Below are positions 31,518-43,500 of a DNA stretch of 64,000 bases, in pieces. Every line of letters begins with the position of its first letter. Within the stretch, counting starts at the first letter, position 1. Source of the stretch: Planctomycetota bacterium (GTDB taxonomy: Bacteria > Planctomycetota > Uabimicrobiia > Uabimicrobiales > Uabimicrobiaceae); assembly GCA_029260735.1 (NCBI GenBank), contig JAJDCR010000101.1, forward strand, positions 1-64,000, written 5' to 3'. Under the pieces are notes generated by a model, which was not told the origin of the DNA, did not search any database, and saw nothing but the letters and a program-made list of their open reading frames with translations. The translations under genes were made by a program, and so were the position numbers.

Positions 31518-34500
31518 TATTTTCTTCTCCTTGGCTGACTTTGTTCCTCTAATTTATCTGCCATGGTTTGGATACTCGGATATTTAATTAGCCAACTTGT
31601 TGGAATAGACCGCTTAAGTACTTTCTCTAGTATTGTGACAAGTTGCATCCCGCTTATAGAATCTAACCCATAATTTTGGAAAGATTTATTCTTATCAATA
31701 GACTCTTTCTGAAGATTTAATACCTTTTCGACACCTTCTAAAATATGCTCAAGAGTTGTTTTTTCTCGGCCTCTTCTTTGTTCAGCACTGCCCATAGATT
31801 TACTTTCCCATTGCTCGATGACTTGAACAATTTTTTCTTGAACCGACTCGGTATAGTCATTGTCGGCTAAGGTGTCTAAAAAATGAACTAATTCAGATTG
31901 AGATAACTCGCCTTTTTCAAAGGCTTCGATTGTCGAATATATAATTTTTTCATTGGCCAAAGGTTCCTCATTAAATCCCAAAAATTGCATCACTTTTGCT
32001 CTGTCGTGCACAGCAATAAAACCAAGAACATCTAAGTTCTGATATAAACTAAATATCATAAGATGCATTGAGGAATGGATATCAATAACATCCATCCCCT
32101 TTTGGCGGATCATTTCTAAACGAGTCGGCAATTGATCAGGTTTAACGGCCCCATCTTTCTCCCACTGCCCCCAGCAAATCGACAAAGATCGTCCCTGTCG
32201 TTTTTTTTGCTCAACAAGACGATTTCGATACCGAGTGAAGGTATTTTGAAAGGCTGTTGAGTAAGCATAGTCTGATGATCCTTGAAGACCAAATGCTGCT
32301 ATTGAGGAATAAACTAAAAAGAACTCCAAAGGTTCTTTTGCTGTTAGAGCATCAATATTTAAGGTTCCTTGAACTTTGGCAGCGACTACTTTACTAAACT
32401 CGGAAAAGTTTTTTTGGAGTATCGATTTATCCTTTACACAACGTGCCATATGGATAACGCCATGAAAAACAACCCCTTCATTTTTGAGAGACCTCATCAC
32501 TTCTTCCAATGATCTTTGGTTTGTTATATCGACCGAACAGTAAATCACAGAGGCACCCGAGGATTCAATCCGCGAGATCTGTTCCTGTACTTCCTCTTTT
32601 TCTCGCCGAGAAAAAATGACCAACTCAGCGTGGTATTCTCTCCCCAGTTCTTGGCAAATAAGCTCCCCGACATCCCCTAAAGCTCCGACCATTAAATACC
32701 TTGCCCCTCGTCGAAATTTTGTAGGGGTGGAAAGAGGTTGATATTTGTCGTATTTACTAAGAGCCTTAACTTGCAACTCCCATCTCTTATTTTCCAGATA
32801 TTGTATCATGGGCACTGCTTGAGCTGTCGTAGAAAAAGAATCCTCACATAACCACTCTTTAACAATAGTTAACCCTAACTGTTTCTCTTTTGCTAATTTT
32901 TCCTCATAGCCAATGCTACGATAGTAATGGCTTATATTCTCTAACATAGCGGATTTAAAAAATCCAGACAAGGCTTCTTTATAGAGTAACTGTTCTGATG
33001 GTTTGTTCTGGTAGCAGCAATAAAACTGAACCTGCCTATTTCCAGCTACCTTCATGAGAGCTTGCACGCAAGTGTAGACGAGCTCTATTTCTTTTTGAAC
33101 GGAACCTGGGGCAACTCTTTGAGATAAAAAGAAAAAGATGCTTTCGGGAGACTCAAAGTCTGCCATATACTTTTTTAGATCCTCATTCTTAATAATATAT
33201 TGATCTTTCTCTATCGGAAAATACAGTATGTTCCAAAGATTCTCTTTATTTTCTGATAAGAGAGCGAGCTTTTGACAAACAGATTTTATCTGTTCATAAT
33301 GAGCTAAGTCAGAACTAATCACTAGAATACTATGCCCTTTCTTAGCTTCTATTTTTTCTGTCCAGACCTCTAACTCAATATCAATGGGTACTTCTACCCA
33401 CTGTTCACTAAGTGATAGCCATTGTTTCTTTGTCGACTGTAACTCTAAACTATGGATTTTGTTTTCAAAAGACATCCCAGAAGAGGAATCAATATTTGAG
33501 TTTTCTATTGTAGAAGGAACTCTCCTTGCTTTAGTTTCATTGATCCAGTATCTTTCCTTGGCAAAAGAATATGCCGGTAGACTGATACGATTTGGCTTAA
33601 TTTTTCCGTAGAGTTTACTCCAATCAAAAACTAAGCCTTTTACCCATAAATCTAAAATCTTTGCATATTTCTTTTTGCCAATCCAAGAGTCTAGAGCTTG
33701 TTGCAAATCTTCATCTATCGTAAATGTTGCTAAGGTCTCTTTGTTACTACTGACATGCCCGACATACAAATTATCAATGGTTCGCTTTCCCGCCAAGAAG
33801 TGCTCTAATTTATCTTCTAGCTCTTGGATAGAGGTGATAATTAAACCTAAGCGTTCCTCCATGGCTTCTCTTCCTGTTTGCAAAGTGAAAGCTAAGGATC
33901 TTAAGTTGATTTCTTGTTTAGTTTCTTGTTTAGTTTCTTGTTTAGTAAAAGAAGAGGAAATAAACTGTAACAAATCTCTAACTCTACTCTCAAGTTGTTC
34001 TTTTGTTTGGGCAGAAAGAAGGATGATTATGTCCTGTTTTGTTTGATCTACAAGCTCTAAATGAGTTCTTTTCGTACTAATAGGGCAGTATTCTTCTAAA
34101 ATGACATGAGCGTTGGCTCCTCCTGCTCCAAAAGAAGAAATAGCTGCTAGACGAGGTATTTTTTTTCCTTGAACATCTGGTGCTTCCCAAGAAACTAATT
34201 CTTGGTTTACAATAAAAGGGGTTTTCCCAAAGGCAATATTTTTGTTAAGAGTTTTTGAGTGAAGACTCGGTGCAATTTGTCGATGTTTCATTTGTAAAAT
34301 AATTTTTGTTAGTCCTGCAATTCCCGCAGCGGCTTCTAAATGGCCTATATTTGATTTTACGGAGCCCATTTTACAGAAATTAAATTCCTGAGTGTCTTTC
34401 TCAAAGGCTTGAACTAAACCTGTGATTTCAACGGGGTCTCCTAGTTCTGTTCCCGTGCCATGAGCTTCTACATAGCTGATATAGCGAGCGTTAATGCCTG

Positions 34501-37500
34501 CTTTTTCTAAAGTACTACGAATCAACTCTTCTTGGGCTTTAGGGTTAGGCACTGTATACCCGTTGGTTTTTCCTCCGTGATTTATCTTGGTGGCTCGGAT
34601 GACGGCGTGAATTACGTCTTGGTCCTCAATGGCCATATCCAGTGGTTTTAGTAAAACCACTCCCACTCCTTCTCCTGGAACAAAGCCATTTCCGCCTGCT
34701 CCAAAACTCTTGCATTGGCCATCTTCAGAAAGCATCTGACTTGCACAAAGTCCGATATAGCTAGAAGGATGAAGGTATAGATTAACTCCTCCGGCCAAGG
34801 CAAGAGTGCACTCTCCTCGATGAATATGTTCACAGGCCTCATGAATTGCTGTCAAAGAAGAAGAACACATTGTATCAATGGGTAGGCTCGGCCCTTGTAT
34901 ATTGAGGAAATACGAGAGACGATTGGCCACTGAACTGAACGAGGTATGAGGATATATTTTTTTTCCTTGATCCCAAAGCTGCGGGCCATAGAGGTTAAAC
35001 CCTGTTTTTGTAATCCCGGCAAAAACCCCCACTCGTTGTCCATATTCCTCTTTCATCATGATGCGAGTGTATCCTGCGTTTTCTAATGCTTTCCAAGAAG
35101 CTTGCATAAACAATCTTTCTTGCGGATCAATATTCATCGCTTCTAGAGGAGAAATATTAAAAAACAAAGAATCAAACTCGGCAAACGAATCAACAAATCC
35201 TCCCCACTTACTATAGCTTTTTCCCTGCTCTATAGCTTTTTCTCTATTCGAATGATAAAAATCTTTTAAAGACCAACGATCTTTTGGTATTTCTGTAATA
35301 CAGTCCTTGCCTGCTTTTATATTCTCCCAATACTGCTCCAAGTTTTTTGCTTGGGGGTACACTCCACTAATTCCAATAATGGCGATGGAGTTAGATGTCG
35401 AATTATGATCAAAACTTTTCTTACTTCTTTTTTGTGACTTAGTAAAGAAAACGGACTCAGGTTTTACTACTTCATAGTTTTTTCTTTGTTTTTGGTCTGT
35501 TTCTAATTTGAATCGATCAAGCTCTGTCCAATCAAAACAAATGGCTCGATACTCTTTCGTGAAGTATTTTGTTAATTCCTCTAAAGTTTGGTACTCAAAG
35601 AATAAAGTCGTAGATATTTCGCCAAAAATTTCCCTTAATTTAATATTTAACTGAGTGATCATAACAGAATCGATTCCATAGACTTCCAAAGCTTCTTTCT
35701 CATCGATTTTAGAAAGAGAAAGCTTGGTTATTTCGGCCAATAAACCTTTGATTTTATTCAAGGTTTTTTCATAAAGTAGAGGCAAGTCCCTTATTTCCAT
35801 AGTCGCTTTTTTTAGTAATTTTTGTAATAAGCGTCTGGATTTGCTTTTTTCCTCTTTTTCTAACTCATCTCTAACATTTGATTTTAAAGGAATAGAGGAA
35901 CTGTCTTTGCCATTTAGTTTTGCAATCCAGTATCTTTCTTTGGCAAAAGGGTAAGTGGGAAGACTGATCCGCTTTGGCTTAACTTGGGCCTCCCCCACAT
36001 TCGAAGAATGTAAGGGGACTCCATAGAGTTTATTCCAATCTAACTCTAAGCCTTTTGTCCATAAATCAAGAAGCTTTGAAATCTTTTTGCATTCAATCCA
36101 CTTTTCAATGGCTTCTGCTAATTCCTTGTCAGCATTAAAAAGTGAGAGCACTTTTTTATTTTTCTTTACTTGCCCTCGGTAACACCCTTCAATGTCTTTG
36201 TTTCCCAGGAGAAATTCTTCTAACTTTTCTTCTAACTGGGAAAGAGAAATGACGATGAAACCCAAACGTTGTTCCATCGCCTCTCGTCCTATTTGTAAGG
36301 TGTAGGAAAGGTTAACTAGGGTAAAAGAAGAAACACAGTTTTTTTCCTTAGCCTGATTTTTTATAAAGCTCAATAGATTCTTCGCAGACTCTAGCAACTG
36401 CTCTTCAGTTTTTGCGGACAAGGGAATCATTAGAGGAGAGCCAACGAGAGTAGCTATTGGCTTCGATGTTTCTTCCGATTCCTGGTATTGGGTCTTATAC
36501 TCTGTTAAAAGTAAATGAGCATTACTTCCTCCTGCTCCAAACGAAGAGACTCCTGCTATTCGAGGAATTTCTTGATCATTTAAAACAGGGCACTTCCAAT
36601 CTGTAAGTGTTTGGTTGACCACAAAAGGGGTGGTCTCAAAGTCAATTTTGGGATTCAAAGTAGAAGAGTGCAGAGAGGGAACTATTTTTTGATACTTCAT
36701 TTGCAAAAGGACTTTAGTTAGTCCACCAATTCCAGCAGCCCCTTCACAATGACCAATGTTAGATTTAGATGAACCGATTCGACAAAACCCCCTATCCTCA
36801 GTGTATTTTCCAAAGGCTTGGCTTAAGCCAGCAATTTCAATCGGATCTCCCAGTTGAGTACCCGTACCGTGTGCTTCAATGTAGCTGATATGGCGGGGAT
36901 CAATTTGCGACTCTAAGAGCGCTCTTTCGATAGCACTACGCTGAGCTTTTGGATTCGGGACACTATAACCATTGGTTTTTCCTCCGTGAGTGACTGCACT
37001 TCCTTGAATGACTCCGTAGATATTGTCTCTGTCAATGACTGCTTCCCTCAGCCTTTTTAAAATAACTACTCCCACTCCTTCTGCCGGAATATAACCGTTG
37101 CCCCCTTCTCCAAAGCTTTCACAGTACCCTTTCGTCGAAATAAATTGTCCGGCACTAAGAGCCAGGTATTTATTTGGATGAATGTTAATATTCACTCCAC
37201 CAGCTATCGCTAAATCCGTTCGATCATGTTTTAAGTCTTGGCAAGCCAGATGAATCGCCGTCAAGGAAGAAGAACACATCGTATCAACTGTCATACTGGG
37301 CCCATGCAGGTTTAAACAATAAGAAACCCTATTGGCAATACTCGCCAAACTAGGGGCAAACCCCATTGGGTTACCTTTTAAACTTTCTTCGGCCCCAATT
37401 AATTGATATTCTCCATACATAACACCTGCGTAAACCCCTATTTCTCCTTCTCTTAAATCTTTGCTTTGAAGTGCCTGTAAACTTTGCCGAGTATAACCAG

Positions 37501-40500
37501 CATCTTCCACTGCCATCCAGGCATGCTCTAAAAATAGGCGCTCTTGAGGGTCCATCAACTCTGCTTCTCGAGGGGAAATACCAAAGAATAAAGGATCAAA
37601 TTCATCCACTCCCTCCATAAACCCTCCCCATTTGCTATAGTGAGAGCCTGTTTTCATCCGATCTTCACTAAAGTACTCTCTCCAATCCCAACGTTCTTTG
37701 GGTACTTCCGTGATGCAGTCTTTGCCTTCTCGTAAATTTTTCCAGTATTCCTCTATGTTTACAGATTGAGAATAGCGTCCGCTCAAGCCTATAATCGCAA
37801 TATCTAAAGATCCCGGATCACTTTTAACACTAGTTGCGGTCAAATCTGAAAAACGCCGCTTCTTAGAGTAAGAACTCTGGATTCTGAATTCTGGATTCTG
37901 AATTCTGGATTCTGATTTCTGATTTCTGGATTCTGAATTCTTTCCAAAAAGAGAAACTAATTTAGGCTTGTACTTTTCGATAAAGTGAGAACTTAGCTCT
38001 GAAATAGTCTCGTATTCAAAAAATAGTGTTACAGGGAGAGAGCCAAAGGTTTTTTCCAGTTGAGTAGTAAGGTTTATCGCAAGCATCGAATCAAAGCCGT
38101 ATTTTTCGAAAGGAGTTTTTGCTTCTATTTGATGAGAGGGGATTTTTAAAATAGATGAAAATTGTTTTTTTAAGTACTTCTGCACTTCTTCTTCCAATGT
38201 TCTTGTCTCTGCAGTGGAAAAACTAGTTTCTCTTTCCAATGTTCCTGAATGAAGGTTCCCATTTCCATTTCCATTTCCATTTCCATTCCCATTTCCATTC
38301 CCATTTCTATTAGAATTTGCTTTCACTTGTAGTTTTTTCAACAAGCGGGAATGCTTATAAATAATTTTGCTTTCCCATACCCTTGATGAAAACCCCTCTA
38401 TTTTAACGCAAACATTTCCCCTTTCATCGCAGAGATCAATGTCCCATTTTTGAACCTTATCTACTGGTTTACTCCCCGAGTAGCGCACCCACGCATACAT
38501 TTGCTTTGTACAATTTCTTAGTATCTCTAAAGACTGTAAAGCAAAAGGGATATTGAGTTTGGGAGATACTTGGTTCTTTTGTCTTCGAGCAGAATTCAGA
38601 ACCAAACCGATAGAAGATTGAAGAGCGCAGTCCATTAAGCTCGGATGAAGAACATAGTCCTTTTCTGTGTATTGAATAGAGGAGGGAAGAGAGAGTTTGC
38701 CTAAAACTTGATTCGCTCCTTGATAAACTTCGACAATTCCTTGGTAAGCTAAACCATAATCGAATCCTATCGTTTTGAACGCTTGGTAACAAGTTTCGGC
38801 ACTTAAAACTCCTTGGTTCATTTGATTCTTTAGTTCACCAATATTGAGGCTAGGGGATTTTTTTACTAGCTTAAATTCTGCTCTACCTCGAAAATGTAAA
38901 GTGTTTTCTTTTTCGTTTTCTGTGTAGATTTCATAGGAAACTTGGCCATCGTTTTCTTCGTACAATCTAGTATGCACTTCTTGATTAGGATTATCGGCTG
39001 ATTCATAGATAAAAAGAGGTTGGACCCATGCTATATTTTTGAGTTGAACGCTTGTTTCCTCTTCTCGTTGCCCAGATGCTCTTTCCACAGCAACTCTAGC
39101 CATTTCTAGGTATCCAACACCTGGTAAAACTCTTTCTCCCTTTATCTGATGATCTTTTACAAAAAATTCCTGTCCTGTAAACCTAGAGATAAATTGTTGT
39201 TCTGAAAAACAGGAAGCATTTTCATGGAGCAGGGGATGAATCATTGCTGGTAGGCGTCCATTTTCCCAAAGAATAGCCTGTACTTTAGGACTATTGATCC
39301 CATACTGCTCTTTACTAAAGGGGTACGTGGGAAGGCTCATGCGTATGGGAGTGGTTTTAGGGTAGAGTAATTGCCAGTCTATGTTTGTTCCGTTGGCCCA
39401 TAATTTAGCTAGTTTTTTAAGCTTTCGCTTTTGAATCCATTGTTGAATGAGTTCTTCAGCATCTTCATCTTCTTCCAAGATAGAGATGTCTCTTTTAGAA
39501 TGATTATTTCCTATAAAATAAGTCTCTTCTTTTTTATCTTCTACAAAAGACTGTAGCCGAGTAATAAGCTCTTCATTGGTATAGACAAGAAATATTACGC
39601 GGTATTCCATGGCTTTTCTACCAGTTTGTAAAGTATATACGAGGCGCTCTAGTTCTTTTTTATCTTGCTCTTTTGCTTCACTTTGCCACGATTCTAAAAA
39701 TGCTATGAATTTTTCAGCGTATTGTTTTAGATTACTCTCTTTTTTAGCCGATAAAGGAACTAAGTAAGGTCCCGTGTTTTCTGTGATAATATGGGGAGTT
39801 TGCTGCTTTGAATGTGTTTTATATCCTTCCAAAATAGCATGAGTATTCGTCCCTCCAATCCCAAATGAGCTTAGAGCAGCTCGTCGTGGTGAGCTTCCTT
39901 TGGGCCATTCTTTTAATTGTTGTAATACATAAAAGGGAGAATTTGCAAAATCAATTTGAGGATTCGGATGGGTATAGTTGATAGAAGGAGGAAGTTCTTC
40001 ATGGTAGAGGCTTAATGCCGCCTTAATACATCCGGCCAAGCCTGCTACAGTATCCAAGTGTCCGATATTGGGCTTCAAAGACCCTATGGCACAAAATTGT
40101 TTTTGGCTTGTGTGTTTCTGATAGGCTTCTGCTAAAGCCATCAGCTCTATGGGATCTCCTAAAGTTGTTCCTGTTCCATGCGCTTCCACATATCCGATGG
40201 AGTCTGGATGGATCTGGGTTTTTTCCAGTACTTGCTGAATTACCGAGGATTGTCCTTTGACACTAGGAGCGTAAAACCCTGCTTTATCAGAACCATCATT
40301 GTTGATTCCAATACCTCGAATGAGGGCATAGATGTTATCTCCATCCTCAATAGCATCTGTCGCTCGCTTGAGTAAAATCACCCCGACACCTTCTCCTCCG
40401 ATCATTCCATTGGCTTGAGCATCAAAAGTTTTACAATGGCCATCGCTAGAAAAAACTAATCCGGGCTGATGAATGTATCCTAGATTTGAGATTGCAGAAA

Positions 40501-43500
40501 GATTGGCTCCTCCCACCAGAGCATAATCGACTCCTTTTAATTGCAAACTTTGATAGGCCGAATGTAAAGCGGTTAGAGTAGAGGAACAATTCGAATGCAG
40601 AAAAACGCTTTCCCCCGTGAATCCTAGTTGATAAGAAATCATGGTGGGAATGGTTCCTCCTTGGCCTAAAACCCAAGCGACATATTCTTCTGAGTTTTGC
40701 ATTACTTGATTTTGCGAAAGATTTTTTGGAGAAGGAGAGTTATAAAAATGGTTGCTGGCCGAGATAAAAACACTCGTTTTGGGAATCTTATCAGCAACAT
40801 AACCAGCATCTTCAACCGCTTTCCAGGAATGAATTAATAACAAGCGCAGTTGCGGGTCCATCAAAGAGGCATTGCCGGGGGAAATATTAAAAAAAGCAGG
40901 ATCAAATAAATTTTTGCCCTCTAACCCAGTTTTAATCGCAATATAATTAGGGTTATCCAGTATTTCTTGGGGCAAAGAGTAATTTTGCCGCTCTTCTTCC
41001 GATAAAAAATGAACGCTTTCTTTTCCTTCTCTTAGGTTTTTCCAAAATTGCCCATGATCGGTTGCCCCTGGAAAATGGCATGACATCCCTATGATAGCTA
41101 AACTATCTTGGTAATAGTTCGGATGTTCGGAAAAGTTTTGCCTAGAATTCTCTTCTTTTTTTGATGAAACTGATGAGATTGATGAAACCGATGAAACCGA
41201 TGAAACTGATGAGGCCGATGAAACTGATGAGGCCGATGAAATGGCAGAGGACTTTATTTCTTGATACCCTCTATTTTCTAAGATATATCGGCTAATGCTT
41301 CGTACAGTGTTGTGCTTAAACAGAGTGACAGGTAAAAACTTACAGAAAGTCTTTTCTTCTATCTTACGTGCCAAAGTCACTGCTAAAATAGAATTCCCCC
41401 CCGCTTCAAAAAAACGGTCGTCTATCCCAATTCCATTTACTTGTAGTGCTTCTTTCCATAATTCGAGAATCATCCCTTCTGTCTCTGATAGTCGAACTAA
41501 GGATTCGTTAGAATCCTTTTGACTACACTGCTTCATTTCCACTTTTTTCATTGCTAAAAACTTGCGATCAATTTTTCCATTAAAAGTAAGAGGGAATTGC
41601 GGAAGAAGAACGTAAAAGGCCGGAACCATGTATTCTGGCAATCGGTCCTGTAAAAACGTTTGTAGTTCTTGAGAAGAGATCTTTGGAAGCATTGTCGGAG
41701 AAGGAACATAGTAAGCAACGAGGCGTGGGATAGGACTATCTTGCAATACGACAATCGATTCTTTAACTTGGGCATGAGAGTTCAGCAAATTCTCAATCTC
41801 CGCGAGTTCGATTCGAAACCCGTGTAGTTTGACTTGTTGGTCCATACGTCCTAAATACTCTATATCTCCGTTAGCTAGCCAACGGGCAATATCTCCTGTT
41901 TTATAAAGTCTTTCTCCTGAATTGCTAAAAGGATGCGCTATAAACTTCTCTGCCGTCAAATCTGGTCGGTGGAGATAGCCTCTGCTCAATCCTTTACCGC
42001 CAACATAGATTTCTCCGGGCATTCCAATAGGCATAGGTTGGAGTGAAGGATCTAGAATATAAATTTCCGTGTTGGCGATAGGTCGTCCTATAAGAGATAA
42101 AAAATCGTTTTTTTTGACTTCATGGTAGGTAACATCTGCGGCAAGCTCTGAAGAACCATAAAGATTAAGCAATTTCGCTTGAGGAAAAACTTGCAAAAAT
42201 CTTTGGGAAAGTGATTTAGGAAGAGTCTCTCCACTGCTCGTCCAATATCTTAGTTTGGGCAGTTTACTATGCAGATCATCACTATCTAACAATAATCGTA
42301 ATAGCGAAGGCACCAGAACTATCCGTGTGATATTGTGTTTAGATAAAATTTCGACTAAATCTATCGGATTTTTTACTGTTTCGCTGGGGACAATGACTAG
42401 CTTAATTCCCTGCAACAGAGGACCAAAGAATTCCCAAACAGAATCAATAAAACTAGCCGATGTCTTTTGGCAACAAATTTCCTCTTTCTCAAAGGGATAC
42501 TTCTCCCACATCCAACTAAGACGATTTATTGTACTGCTATGGCTTCCCTGCACTCCCTTGGGAACTCCTGTTGAGCCAGAAGTGTAAATCACATAGGCTC
42601 GATGCTCTGCCTGTGTCTTTCTCTGGATTCTCTTTTCTTTTTTCTTTTGTTTTTTTGATTCTTTTTCTATTCTCGGCCAGTCTTCATCTATCAGGATTAT
42701 CTTAGTCTTATCGTTAATCACTTGAGAGATTTTTTCTCTCCATTTGGATTGAGTAATGATGAGGGATACTTCGCTATCGAGGACAATGTACTCTAATCGC
42801 TTTTTCGGATAGTCAGGCTCTAGAGGTACATATGCCCCTGCGGCTTTAAGAATTCCTAGTATTCCTATGAGTATCTCGGGAGATCGTTCTAGGCAAATTC
42901 CGACCAAATACTCAGAACTTACTCCTTGTTTCTGTAAATAGATTGCCAAATGAGTGCTTTTTTCATTTAATTCCTGATAAGTGAGAGTCTTTTCTTTATA
43001 GACAACTGCGCCCGCCTTAGGGTTTTTTTGCGCCTGCTCTTCAAATAATTCATGGATGTATTTGTTTTGAGGATAGCTTTGCTTCGTTTGATTCCAATCC
43101 AAGGTTAGGGTTTTTTTCTCTGTTTCTGATAAAAAAGAGTATTTGGCCAATGGTTTTTCTGGGGCGAGAAGAATTTCTTTAAACAAGTGTTCATAATGCC
43201 CCAAAAATCGAAGGATGGTTGCTTCCTTATACAAACTAGGGTCATACTTTAGGTTCAAGACAAACTTAGTTTCTTGTTCAAAAACTTCCAAGGCGATTTC
43301 ATACTCTCCTTCTTGAGAGATTTCAGGAATCATCTCAAAAGAAAAACCTTCATATTGATCACCTAGATTTTCTAACTCTTTACTTCCCGAAAAATTTTGA
43401 TAGAGAAATGCGACTTGAAAAATAGGACTGTGGAGAGAAGATGTCGGAACTTTTAGCTTCTGGAGGAGAGTTGCAAAGGGATAAGAATGAGCCATTCCTT

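Noticed and set aside
1..31517. Possible split of the left giant gene into several genes or frameshifts
   Set aside because: The codon phase is the same at 31517, at the KS active site near 25592 and at the left edge, and recognisable domains follow one another without a break.
41162..41240. CRISPR-like repeat array
   Set aside because: Nine-base units with no spacers, in frame inside a coding region: a Ser-rich linker microsatellite.
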